Origin: LZORAL124-50-18 sp051208045
Lineage (GTDB): Bacteria > Pseudomonadota > Gammaproteobacteria > Pseudomonadales > Oleiphilaceae
Assembly: GCA_051208045.1 (NCBI GenBank)
Contig: JBPJFY010000003.1
Location: 320,433-384,432 of the forward strand
Length of the DNA: 64,000 bases
Direction: 5' to 3'
Shown here: positions 53,002 through 61,779 of the stretch, piece after piece
Numbering within the stretch: position 1 is the first letter of the stretch
Layout: each line of letters starts with the position of its first letter
Translations under genes and position numbers: made by a program
Notes under the pieces: generated by a model
Database searches by the model: none
What the model saw: the letters and a program-made list of their open reading frames with translations, nothing else
Told to the model about the DNA's origin: nothing

Positions 53002-54152
53002 TGGATCAAGTACCGTTTTTTCAACATGATCTTGGTGAAGAGGAAATCGCAGAAGTTCGGAAAGTTCTGAGCGGAAACATCCTGACCACCGGGCAGCAGG
53101 TGTTGGAATTTGAAGCACAGTTTGCCGAATATCTCGGTGTGAACCACGTTGTTGGCGTGACCAGTTGTACCGGGGCACTGCACCTGTCTCTGGCAGCACT
53201 GGATATCGGCAATGGTGATGAGGTGATCACCACCCCGCTGAGCTTTATAGCAACCGCAACGGCCATCATACAAGCCGGTGCCACGCCGGTCTTTGTCGAT
53301 GTCGAGCGACACACCGGCAATATTGACCTGAAAAGAATTGAATCCGCAATTACGCCGCGAACCAAAGCGATCATCCCAGTTCATCTTTACGGCCAGATGG
53401 TTGACATGCTCAGACTCAGGGCCATCGCCGACGCACACAGCCTTCACATAATCGAGGATAGTGCGCACTGTATTGAAGGCGCTTACCAACAAATCAAACC
53501 AGGCACCCTAGGAGACACGGCGTGTTTCAGCTTTTACGCCACCAAAAACATCACCAGTGGCGAAGGCGGAGCAATTGCGACGAATAACGACGCATTGGCC
53601 AAAAAGCTAAAACTGCTCAGACATCATGGCATGGACAAAACCGCCTTTGACCGCGAGAAAGAAGGATACAGCCACTGGGATATGCCGATTTTTGGCTGGA
53701 AGTACAATATGGATAATATCCAGGCGGCACTTCTCCTGCCGCAGTTAAATCGGATTGACGCGAACCTTAGAAAGCGTGCAGCGCTTGCTCACCTCTATTA
53801 CGAAAGATTAAAAGAAATTGATGGCGTGAGCACATTTGACATCAAGCCCGAAGTGCGACACGCTCACCACTTGATGCCCATTCGCGTCTCGCCCGCGATC
53901 AGAGATCGCGTTGTGATGGCATTGCATGAGCGCGGCATCGGCGCGGTTGTGAATTATCGGCCGATTCATCTTCATGCTTATTTTAGGGAAAAATATGGAT
54001 TCGAGAATCGCCACTATGTGGCTGCCGAAGAAATCGGGGACTCGGTTCTGTCTCTTCCCCTCTACCCCAATCTGCGTCATGAGCAAGTAGAACACGTCGT
54101 TGAGCGCTTATCGACCATAGTAAACACACTTCAGCCCAATCCCAACCTCTGA
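53001..54152 (+). CDS. DegT/DnrJ/EryC1 family sugar aminotransferase
   Basis: 383 residues, PLP-dependent. ATG 53001 overlaps the dehydratase stop (TGATG). Motifs: GVTSCTGALHLSLAALDIG, EVITTPLSFIATATAI, HLYGQMVDM, EDSAHCIEGAY, and the PLP lysine in CFSFYATKNITSGEGGA. It should aminate the keto sugar made by the preceding dehydratase, as LegC, PseC or VioA do. Its last 22 bp overlap the end of the convergent glycosyltransferase gene. Confidence 0.9.
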   Translation: MDQVPFFQHDLGEEEIAEVRKVLSGNILTTGQQVLEFEAQFAEYLGVNHVVGVTSCTGALHLSLAALDIGNGDEVITTPLSFIATATAIIQAGATPVFVDVERHTGNIDLKRIESAITPRTKAIIPVHLYGQMVDMLRLRAIADAHSLHIIEDSAHCIEGAYQQIKPGTLGDTACFSFYATKNITSGEGGAIATNNDALAKKLKLLRHHGMDKTAFDREKEGYSHWDMPIFGWKYNMDNIQAALLLPQLNRIDANLRKRAALAHLYYERLKEIDGVSTFDIKPEVRHAHHLMPIRVSPAIRDRVVMALHERGIGAVVNYRPIHLHAYFREKYGFENRHYVAAEEIGDSVLSLPLYPNLRHEQVEHVVERLSTIVNTLQPNPNL

Positions 54153-55330
54153 AGATAGACCTGTGCCACCGCTTCTGGAGTGCAATAGTGCTTAACAAAT
54201 TCGGTTGATTGAAAAGAGATACGCTCACGCTCAGATTTTGACTCATACAGCCTCGAAAACTGCTCAGCAATCTGTTCAGGCGTTTCGGCATGGCAAAAAA
54301 AGTTCACGCCTGGGTATAGCCGCTTGAAAACCGGCAAATTAAAATTAGACACTACCGGCACACCAAACCCCATTGCATCTATGGCAACCAATCCCGGAGT
54401 GGTATTTCCAAACTGATCACACACCACGTCTGCAGACTGAATGCAGGTATGAAAAGTGGACATATCCATCTCATCCATCCAAATTACATCGTCGCTCAGT
54501 CCTAACTGCTCTACAAGCCACTCTGTTTCCCGAATATGAACTCCTTTCCTGATAAGCACGAGCTCTGCACATGCCCCATGTTCCAGAAATATTTTGAAGG
54601 CTTTCAGCAGTAAATCGGTTCGTTTGTTGTCTTGATCACACACTCCCGTTGGTAACGGTCTTTTCCAACATAATCGGGCCCCATTCAGTATTCTAAACTT
54701 TTTATTGCTAACTTTTCTTTTGTTGCTAACCTTTTCAAACTCCACATTCGTCATGTATAGCTCTATTCTATTCTGCTGGGAGACCCCAATGTCAGTCAGC
54801 ACTTCATCAATGGAAGCAACACTGCCAACAGGTGCGGTATGCACAGCAACAGAATTCCGTATTCCTTCCCGCTGCCGCTGAATAAACTCGGTAAGGATGC
54901 TCCGGTAGTATAGGTACCCCTTTGACTTGCGATATGCATTCTCAAATAAACTCGTCTGGTGCTCAACCATCGCCCAGTTTGCATAATAAGAGGCATCAGA
55001 ACCACTTAACACCGACAGGTAAGGCAGGTCACAATACTTTGCCAAGCTCGGCCCAACACCGTTCAACACCATTGCATCAACATCATGGGTTAAAAAGTTG
55101 ATAACCTCATCAATGCCATACCCTCCAGCAATATACTTTTCTTCCGGTAAATCCGAAAAATCTTTAAGCCAGTCGGGGTACTTTTCCACAAAACTTGGAT
55201 TACGAGATTCAGGCCGATGAAGCAGTTCTTTTCGGTTTATTACTTGAACAGCGTTAACACCGAGCTTTCTCATTGCCAGAACAATGGTAGTCATGGTGTT
55301 GTTGGTGTTTCCAAAGAAGCTAATTTTCAC
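54131..55330 (-). CDS. Glycosyltransferase, GT4-like (GT-B fold)
   Basis: 399 residues. The N-terminal half is divergent (MKISFFGNTNNTMTTIVLAM); the C-terminal half shows the nucleotide-sugar binding pattern of GT-B enzymes (DNKRTDLLLKAFKIFLEHG, ELVLIRKG, LGLSDDVIWMDEMD, DQFGNTTPGLVAIDAMGFGVPVVSN). A short internal duplication (SNKRKVSNKK) lies in the middle. It is the last gene of a leftward operon, following the ACP gene by 10 bp. Acceptor unknown; flagellin or a lipid carrier are both possible. Confidence 0.8.
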   Translation of the reverse strand: MKISFFGNTNNTMTTIVLAMRKLGVNAVQVINRKELLHRPESRNPSFVEKYPDWLKDFSDLPEEKYIAGGYGIDEVINFLTHDVDAMVLNGVGPSLAKYCDLPYLSVLSGSDASYYANWAMVEHQTSLFENAYRKSKGYLYYRSILTEFIQRQREGIRNSVAVHTAPVGSVASIDEVLTDIGVSQQNRIELYMTNVEFEKVSNKRKVSNKKFRILNGARLCWKRPLPTGVCDQDNKRTDLLLKAFKIFLEHGACAELVLIRKGVHIRETEWLVEQLGLSDDVIWMDEMDMSTFHTCIQSADVVCDQFGNTTPGLVAIDAMGFGVPVVSNFNLPVFKRLYPGVNFFCHAETPEQIAEQFSRLYESKSERERISFQSTEFVKHYCTPEAVAQVYLQRLGLG

Positions 55331-55340
55331 TGGTTAACCG

Positions 55341-55583
55341 TTATGCAGTTGGAAGATTACTAACTCTTGTATTCATCACATGCAGTATCTCCTGTAAGGA
55401 AGTCATCCGAAGAATTTCTTCGTCGGAGAAGCTCAGTTTAAACTCATCTTCCAAAGCTAAAACGATGTTGATTTGTTTAAGCGAATCCCATGATTCAATA
55501 CCAGTCATGCTGACATTAATACTGTCGTCAATGGAATCAAGCTCCAGGATGGTCATTACGATCTCTTCAACCTTTTTCTTCAT
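55341..55583 (-). CDS. Acyl carrier protein
   Basis: An 80-residue acidic carrier with the phosphopantetheine serine in SWDSLKQINIVLALEDEF (D-S-L). It is distinct from a housekeeping ACP: its start overlaps the end of the FkbH-like gene by 17 bp, so it should carry the acyl unit loaded by that enzyme. Needs activation by a phosphopantetheinyl transferase encoded elsewhere. Confidence 0.9.
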   Translation of the reverse strand: MKKKVEEIVMTILELDSIDDSINVSMTGIESWDSLKQINIVLALEDEFKLSFSDEEILRMTSLQEILHVMNTRVSNLPTA

Positions 55584-57297
55584 ACACGACGCCTATATAG
55601 CTGGGGTTGTTAATTTCAAAATCATTCACATTCAGTCTAAACGTTTCTTTCACCCCGGATACTTGCGCTCTGCTGAATCCAACTTTGGGGTAAAAATCGC
55701 GAGTTTGTCCATTTTTGGGTGTTGGAGAGAATGAGGCATAGACACGCTTCACGCCTTTCTTCTCCAAGTGCTGGATGATCCGATTGATAAAAGCAAACTC
55801 GATATTTCTGCCCAATACTCTGCAGCTCAGCAAGAAAGCATCAATGTTCGCCTCAAGACTACGCGTAGTCACGATCGCCACCCCGGTAAGCCCATACTCA
55901 CCAAACGCATCTTTCACTGATAATGAAAACACAGACGTATCCTCTCTTTCCATCAGAACATCAATCTCGTTCTCATTAAACCGCATTGTTGTGAGATTGA
56001 ATTGATTGGTTCTATTGGTCAACTGAGCGATACGGGCAGTTTGAGAACGGTTGTCTTCATAAATGGTAATTTGCAGCTGAAGGGAGTTCAGGTAAGACTC
56101 AAGCGACTCAAATTGCGATTTAGCCACTTGGCGACTTTGCTCTTCTCTGTACATCCTCGTGCGGTCGGTATCTTCATTTGTGACTTGGCTGTTTATAAAG
56201 AGTGTTCTAAGTGATCGAACCAGACCAGGATAATCATACAAATTGGATGGAACCAGTGACGTAGTGATGGATGGAAAGCACTCTTTAACCCGGCTCACCT
56301 CAAAGGCACTGTCATCCAGAAAGACCATATGATCCAAAGAGATATTTAAAACCTCTGAAAGACATTGAATGTTCTTCGCTTTGTCCTCCCAGTTGGCATA
56401 AACAAGTGCGAAGTCTCCCAAAGACAACGGAAACTCTGGATGGGTCAAAAATACTTCACTGATGTCTTCTGGATTATTTTTGGAGCAGATACAAATCAGG
56501 CCACCCGCTTTCTTAATGGACAGTATCAGGTGTTGAACCTCAAAATAGAATTTGCCAATATCATGCTGTGAAGAAGCGCTTATACCATCAGTCCCATCCT
56601 CACCCACAATTCCATGCCACAGAGTATTATCACAATCGACAACAAGTACTTTTTTACTTTTCCCACACTGCTCCAGAAGAGCATTGGCGATATGCTGACA
56701 GTAAATGTCCAAACATTTATTACTATAAAGCAAATTAGACCGGTAAAAATGAGACCAGTTGATGGAGTCTGGCAAGCCACAAATGGCACGTATCCTCTCG
56801 ATATTTACCACCTCAATGTTCGCTTGCTTTTCTTTTTCAATAAACCTGTTCAGCGCGGATATAATTTTCGTTAACCGAGGCGACGCAGCCCAGCCGCTAT
56901 CAAACACCCAAGCTGAAACCGAGTTAATGTATACCTTTTTAACCTTTGTAAGGTATTTGAATAGCAGAGCAATCTCGCGCTTGCCTTTTTCAATACACTG
57001 CTCAATTTCTTGATCTGATAAGGAGTCATGCCGGTACCACAACCCATCATAGAGCCCATGAACCTCGTAAAAAACCAGATAGAACTCTTTATGAGAAATA
57101 TCATGAGAAATCAATTCACTGATCTCGCCATTGAGCACTCTGACTTTTGCCCTAATCCCCAGCTTTCTAAGTTGGAATTCCAGTATCTCTTTAACAGGTG
57201 AAAGTGTCGCGTTCGACAAAACATTCACCCAAACCTCAGTACCAGATAGCGTAGCCAGTAATTTTGCGTTCTCTTTTATTAACTCCAGGTACGTCAT
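55567..57297 (-). CDS. FkbH-like HAD-IIIC protein (acyl loading onto ACP)
   Basis: 576 residues. Residues 1-190: FkbH N-terminal region. Residues about 215-350: HAD phosphatase/transferase core with VLVVDCDNTLWHGIVGEDG (DxDxT) and MVFLDDSAFE. Residues about 410-560: GNAT-like C-terminal domain (GLTGVAIVTTRSLEANIDAFLLSCRVLGRNIEFAFI in part). Characterised FkbH-type enzymes take 1,3-bisphosphoglycerate and load a glyceryl group on an ACP; the ACP is the next gene. Some relatives load lactate or malate, so the unit is not certain. Confidence 0.88.
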   Translation of the reverse strand: MTYLELIKENAKLLATLSGTEVWVNVLSNATLSPVKEILEFQLRKLGIRAKVRVLNGEISELISHDISHKEFYLVFYEVHGLYDGLWYRHDSLSDQEIEQCIEKGKREIALLFKYLTKVKKVYINSVSAWVFDSGWAASPRLTKIISALNRFIEKEKQANIEVVNIERIRAICGLPDSINWSHFYRSNLLYSNKCLDIYCQHIANALLEQCGKSKKVLVVDCDNTLWHGIVGEDGTDGISASSQHDIGKFYFEVQHLILSIKKAGGLICICSKNNPEDISEVFLTHPEFPLSLGDFALVYANWEDKAKNIQCLSEVLNISLDHMVFLDDSAFEVSRVKECFPSITTSLVPSNLYDYPGLVRSLRTLFINSQVTNEDTDRTRMYREEQSRQVAKSQFESLESYLNSLQLQITIYEDNRSQTARIAQLTNRTNQFNLTTMRFNENEIDVLMEREDTSVFSLSVKDAFGEYGLTGVAIVTTRSLEANIDAFLLSCRVLGRNIEFAFINRIIQHLEKKGVKRVYASFSPTPKNGQTRDFYPKVGFSRAQVSGVKETFRLNVNDFEINNPSYIGVVYEEKG

Positions 57298-58184
57298 TTT
57301 ACGACAAATGCAGCAATCTTGGGGGCAATATTTCCTTCACTCTCCGCATAAGCACACTCTTGTACAGAGTTAAGTATTTCGAACCCGGCATTTTCCAACT
57401 GCACTATCACTTCATCGGCATGCCAATAAAGATAGATATGGTCAGCATTCGGCGCGGTAAGCGCGGCCGTGATAAAGCCGACTCCACCCGGCTTAAGGAG
57501 CGACCTTAATTGGTGGAGGTACGAGAGCGGATCGCTCAAATGTTCGAGCACCTCAACACTCTGAATACAATCTTTGGCAGGAAGATGCTCCTCAAGGATA
57601 TTAACGTCCATGGATGTGTATTCGCTGCCAAACCCCCACTTCTCAATGTGCTCTCTCGTAAACTCCCGAGAATAAGGGCTAATGTCTATTCCAAATCCAC
57701 GGACGCCTGAAATTCTGTTCATGAGTTGGACGGAGTAAAACCCTGTGCCCGTACCAACATCATAAAACTCTTTCACACCAAGCTTTTTCGCAGCAGGAAT
57801 GAAATGTTGATGGTAAAAAAGTAGTTGCCTGAAGTGATGTGGCCAAAGAAAATTTGATAAAAAGATACCGGACAAATACAAGTCATGCATGTAACTCTTG
57901 TTCAAATATACGTCGGTCAGCGCTTGCTCGTAGCTCTTCGACTTGTATTGCTTATCTCTGTTAAAATCATTCTGCAATCGCATTGCATCGATCGCAAACG
58001 CTCGATATCCACGTAATGCATTACGCATCGCTTCCATGCTGTTTCCGAACAATCTTGAAAGGTGGTTGTCAAACTGACGCTCCCATTCCTCGCCAAACTC
58101 CTCCTTCATCTTTAAGAAGCTTTTGGCAAATATTCGAGCCTCTTCTTGCATCAGTGTTTCAAAAATATCCGTGCTTTTAGTCAT
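57294..58184 (-). CDS. Class I SAM-dependent methyltransferase
   Basis: 296 residues. The SAM pocket is visible as EFYDVGTGTGFYSVQLMNRISGVRGFGIDIS (about 145-175), then CIQSVEVLEHLSDPLSYLHQLRSLLKPGGVGFI. The first 120 residues are helical and of unknown kind. Start and stop overlap both neighbours (TAATG with the MaoC gene, ATGA with the FkbH gene), so its product likely acts on the same pathway, for example O-methylating the glyceryl unit or the sugar. Confidence 0.82.
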   Translation of the reverse strand: MTKSTDIFETLMQEEARIFAKSFLKMKEEFGEEWERQFDNHLSRLFGNSMEAMRNALRGYRAFAIDAMRLQNDFNRDKQYKSKSYEQALTDVYLNKSYMHDLYLSGIFLSNFLWPHHFRQLLFYHQHFIPAAKKLGVKEFYDVGTGTGFYSVQLMNRISGVRGFGIDISPYSREFTREHIEKWGFGSEYTSMDVNILEEHLPAKDCIQSVEVLEHLSDPLSYLHQLRSLLKPGGVGFITAALTAPNADHIYLYWHADEVIVQLENAGFEILNSVQECAYAESEGNIAPKIAAFVVK

Positions 58185-58639
58185 TATTTTACCGTTTCTT
58201 TATAAACACATGTCGCTTGCCCTGAGATACAGAGCGTACCATCCTGCTTTTTTGCTTCCAGCTTTAGAACCACCGTTTTCAGTGACTCAATGACCCGAGT
58301 GACAGTAACTGAAAAATGAATTTTGTCACTTACGTATACCGGTTCGTAAAAGTCCAATTTGATTCCCCCAATGACAGAGTTCTGACCAGGCAGCTTGGTA
58401 CCAAGAATGTGAGAGAAAAAATTGGACAAAAGAAAACCATGAACAACTTTTTCAGAATACCCCTTGGATTGAGAGAATTGGGTACTGGTGTGAAAGGCAG
58501 CGGTATCATTCGAAAATTCGATAAACCTGGTGACCAACTCCTCTGAAAACCTCACCGTATCTTGATAACGCTCTCCGAGGGCAACTCTGTTGTTTTTTCT
58601 TTCAGGCACTGATTCACTCATAATAACTTGGCCATTCAT
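58184..58639 (-). CDS. MaoC family (hot-dog) dehydratase/thioesterase-like protein
   Basis: 151 residues with the MaoC pattern FSNDTAAFHTSTQFSQSKGYSEKVVHGFLLSNFFSHILGTKLPG, in which Asp of ND and His of FHT correspond to the hydratase pair. An alternative ATG at 58621 would drop six residues; neither start has a strong ribosome site, consistent with coupling to the upstream AAC(3) gene, which it overlaps. Hydrates or dehydrates an acyl thioester; here the acyl is probably ACP-bound. Confidence 0.82.
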   Translation of the reverse strand: MNGQVIMSESVPERKNNRVALGERYQDTVRFSEELVTRFIEFSNDTAAFHTSTQFSQSKGYSEKVVHGFLLSNFFSHILGTKLPGQNSVIGGIKLDFYEPVYVSDKIHFSVTVTRVIESLKTVVLKLEAKKQDGTLCISGQATCVYKETVK

Positions 58640-59414
58640 TATTTTTTACCCGCCCCAAGTTGCTCTCTACCGCCAATGTAATGAATGGCTGAAGCTCGAG
58701 GGCATAAAAATTGATGTTTTTTTCGCTCCACTCGTTGTAGAGCGGAAATTTATTGAGAAGTGGGATCAGCTTTCTTGGCTTTATTCTTTTTCGAATGAGT
58801 GGATTTACGACATCAGATTCAATTGTTATTTCCTTGCCTGCCTGATTAATACACCGAAATGACTTAACATAATAATAATCCCGATACTCGCTAACATTTG
58901 AGTATTGAAGCAGTTCATAGTCCGGTATGTGTGCAAAACTATTGGTGTTGCAGTCCAACCCTATACCCACAACCTTTCCGCCCAATTCAACAATTTTTCC
59001 GAAGGGAGAAGCCTCACCAAACACCCTTACGCTTGAGCTATGATTTTTAACAATTTCCATGGCATGCTTCCCCCTGGCGGCCACGGACGCCCATGGATGA
59101 AGAGATCTGACCGTTTCCCCGTGTCGCCTGAACACCTCACTTGCCAGACAAATTCGCGCAGGTGTGTGCCGCACACTGAAAGTGGTGCTTGATGACATAT
59201 AAGCATCATAGGTTCGATCATTAAACGGATAAGAGGGCATACACACCGTTGCTTTCGGGTCAAAATATTGCTCAACGGCTTTGAAGAAATCAGAAAGCGA
59301 AAACAGGGAAGCAAACTGGTCACTCGACGTGTGAAAAAAAACTATATCACTCTGTTTCAATTTCAAGCGCTCAAAAATTTCACACACTTTGTGAATAGCC
59401 GCTCTATCTGCCAT
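58614..59414 (-). CDS. AAC(3)-family N-acyltransferase
   Basis: 266 residues of the antibiotic N-acetyltransferase fold (PF02522). Recognisable parts are SDIVFFHTSSDQF, VCMPSYPFNDRTYDAYM, FSVRHTPARICLASEVFRR, RSLHPWASVAARGKHA and FGKIVELGGKVVGIGLDCNTNSFAHIPD in part. In glycan loci these enzymes N-acylate amino sugars rather than aminoglycosides. With the ACP/FkbH set beside it, transfer of an unusual acyl from ACP is plausible. No resistance role is implied by context. Confidence 0.82.
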   Translation of the reverse strand: MADRAAIHKVCEIFERLKLKQSDIVFFHTSSDQFASLFSLSDFFKAVEQYFDPKATVCMPSYPFNDRTYDAYMSSSTTFSVRHTPARICLASEVFRRHGETVRSLHPWASVAARGKHAMEIVKNHSSSVRVFGEASPFGKIVELGGKVVGIGLDCNTNSFAHIPDYELLQYSNVSEYRDYYYVKSFRCINQAGKEITIESDVVNPLIRKRIKPRKLIPLLNKFPLYNEWSEKNINFYALELQPFITLAVESNLGRVKNNEWPSYYE

Positions 59415-59469
59415 TACACAATACTCCCTGCTTTCATTCTATCTACGCACCCTTCAAACCTTTAGCTAT

Positions 59470-60702
59470 TCAACCTTTGCACCAAGCAGCAGCTAACAGC
59501 TGGAGCTTATCCACAGTCTCTAACAGCGTCTCAGTATAAAAATGTTCATTTGCCCGGTGGGGGTTATAGCCTTTCCCAGGGCCAAACAAGACACAGGGCA
59601 CCCCCACTTGAGAAAAGTGCCTCATGTCGGAGGTACCCGTGGAAGGCACAAAGTCAGGTGGGGAATAGTTGTTGGCGATAAGAGCGTTGGCAAAGCAACA
59701 TTCAAAATCATTGTTCACATTTTTGGATGGTGGTATTCGATTACCGTTCCACTTAACGTGTATCCGGACATCCTGATCTGCGCGCTCACGTTCGGCGCAG
59801 TATTCTTCAATGAATCGCTTGATTTCAGATTCTTCAAAATTAGGGGTGTAGGAAACATAGCACCCAGCGATAGCATGTACCGGCAGGGTTAGAGTCTGGT
59901 TGTCTGACGAAAAGCGTTCAACCACGAACTGATTGGGGCTGGGATAGATTTGCCATTCAGGAGGTATTCTTTGATTTAGCGAGTAAATCTTTTGTTTAAG
60001 TTGAGTCACCAGTTCAGCAAGAAATTCAGCCGCATTTACTCCAGTATGCGACACACAAAGAGGAGCTGGTTTCCCTGCAACCTCAATATCAAACTGTATG
60101 CTCCCGGCATGCTGATTGATGGCTTTATCTCCCCGGGTACCATCAACAATCACGGCCCCATCGCCACAATAACCCTCCTGTAAACACAGTAAAGAGCCAT
60201 TGCCAGTGGTTTCATCTTCAAGCACAAAGTGAAAGGTGACCTGAGGCCTTTCATTCACGGGCAGGCTCAAGAGTCGCTTCATTAACGTAAGTGCAATGGC
60301 AACACCGGCTTTATCATCCATAGCCCCACGCCCGTAAACAATTTTTTGCTCATTGTCGTAGTACCCCTGGAAGGGAGGATGATCCCAGTCTTCTTTCCTG
60401 CCCTCTGGCACCACATCCAGATGTGAATTTATAACCAAGGAGCGGCCTTTTGGACATCCGGGCAGTCTAACCACGATGTTAAAACGATTGTCCATTGCAC
60501 TAAATGGCGGCAAGGCCTCAGGAAGCTTCTGCAGTTCCGCGTCGCGAAAGTAAACTCGTATCGGCTCTTGCCCCAACGACCTGACCAGAGACTCCACATA
60601 CGCCAATATTCCATGTTCATTTTCAAACGTACTCGGAAACCGGATCAATTCTTGTAAAAGTTCAATCGCTGCCTGATCTTCACTAACATCTTTTTTTATC
60701 AT
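59470..60702 (-). CDS. M20 family metallopeptidase/amidohydrolase (ArgE/DapE type)
   Basis: 410 residues. Zinc ligands and catalytic residues appear in VINSHLDVVPEG (His, Asp), GRGAMDDKAG (Asp), EDETTGNGS (Glu in place of the usual EE/E pair region) and FGPGKGYNPHRANEHF (His). The family cuts amide bonds, as in deacetylation of acetylated amino acids. Within this operon it could remove an N-acyl group from a precursor so that a different acyl can be added. Intact and of normal length. Confidence 0.8.
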   Translation of the reverse strand: MIKKDVSEDQAAIELLQELIRFPSTFENEHGILAYVESLVRSLGQEPIRVYFRDAELQKLPEALPPFSAMDNRFNIVVRLPGCPKGRSLVINSHLDVVPEGRKEDWDHPPFQGYYDNEQKIVYGRGAMDDKAGVAIALTLMKRLLSLPVNERPQVTFHFVLEDETTGNGSLLCLQEGYCGDGAVIVDGTRGDKAINQHAGSIQFDIEVAGKPAPLCVSHTGVNAAEFLAELVTQLKQKIYSLNQRIPPEWQIYPSPNQFVVERFSSDNQTLTLPVHAIAGCYVSYTPNFEESEIKRFIEEYCAERERADQDVRIHVKWNGNRIPPSKNVNNDFECCFANALIANNYSPPDFVPSTGTSDMRHFSQVGVPCVLFGPGKGYNPHRANEHFYTETLLETVDKLQLLAAAWCKG

Positions 60703-60749
60703 TGTTTGGTCATTGTCACCTTAGACGTTACTTAACTCTGGAGTAATCA

Positions 60750-61304
60750 TCATTCTGATGCCAGGAATTCAGAAGCAAGCACACCCATGACTTTTATATC
60801 GTGATACTTTCCATTCACATACACATGGTTGCGAAGTATACCTTCGCTCTTGAATCCTAGTTTTTCGAACAATCGAATTGCTGCCTTATTATATACCGCA
60901 ACTTTCAGCCAAATTCTCGACAAATTCAAGGAGTTAAACGCATAAGACAAAATGAGCGAAACGGCGTCTTTTCCACAACCATTTCCCTGATCGGCAGCTC
61001 TACCTATGACGATACCAAGAACCGCATGTCTTGAAATCCAGTCAATATCGGTCAGGCTAACCATACCCACTAGACTGCTCTGCCCAATTTTTTCGATACC
61101 AAAATAGGCTGAATCCGGGGAACTCTGTCTCAAATTGCGCTCATACCAGTTTTGTTCCATAGGGACCGTAACCGGAAAGCGATACCCCAACACGCGTTCT
61201 TTCAACGCCGGATCATTCCGCCAAATTATTGTTGTGGCCAAGTCATCCATCATCAGCGGCCTGAGCTTCACTACCGCCCCTTCAAAATTTGTTATGTCAC
61301 CCAT
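60750..61304 (-). CDS. GNAT N-acetyltransferase (RimJ/RimL-like)
   Basis: 184 residues from ATG 61304, with GAAGAAGG 5 bp upstream; an in-frame start 24 bp earlier is less well placed. GNAT marks: VVKLRPLMMDDLATTIIWRNDP, GIVIGRAADQGNGCGKDAVSLILSYAF (acetyl-CoA loop) and LKVAVYNKAAIRLFEKLGFKSEGILRNHVYVNGKYHD in part. Similar enzymes (PseH type) acetylate 4-amino sugars in flagellin glycan pathways. First gene of the leftward operon. Confidence 0.83.
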   Translation of the reverse strand: MGDITNFEGAVVKLRPLMMDDLATTIIWRNDPALKERVLGYRFPVTVPMEQNWYERNLRQSSPDSAYFGIEKIGQSSLVGMVSLTDIDWISRHAVLGIVIGRAADQGNGCGKDAVSLILSYAFNSLNLSRIWLKVAVYNKAAIRLFEKLGFKSEGILRNHVYVNGKYHDIKVMGVLASEFLASE

Positions 61305-61779
61305 CTTACCTTCTTCGAGTTGCATCAAATCTGAAACATCCTAATGGACTTGGCTCATCACCATTACCCAACCCATGCCCCCAAATAAGTATCCCAACAC
61401 ACTGACTACGTTGAATGATAAAGGCTTTAACAAGGCAATTCGCCAATTCGGCGCTAACCAATCAGGTCATTAAAATGAACCTGCGCTATACTTAAGCCCT
61501 TAGGTAGCACAGAGAGCCTCTCAAAAACACTTTGATACAATTCCTGAAGGAATTACTCCAGTGTGCAAAAGCTTTTCAGCGAAACCATTTTAAAAGCATA
61601 AACATAGACAAAAGAATGCACAACTTATCTTGCGTGTAAAATCATCAGCAACTATAAAAACAAACGGCTGAAAAACTGTAGAATCAAAAAGGTATTTTTC
61701 ATTTTCAAAATACCTTAGATTAAACCAACCCCCTTCAAGTCGGTAAACCAACCAAATGGAATCGCCAAGGTATCTATAG
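61305..61779. other. 475-bp divergent intergenic region
   Basis: AT-rich space between the leftward acyl operon and the rightward methyltransferase gene. It contains a perfect 7-bp inverted repeat AATTCCT/AGGAATT with a 2-base centre (61539-61554), a possible operator. No gene, RNA or clear sigma consensus was recognised. Confidence 0.5.

Noticed and set aside
58614..59414. Aminoglycoside resistance gene
   Set aside because: The AAC(3)-like fold is common in glycan loci and the operon context points to sugar N-acylation; resistance is not supported.
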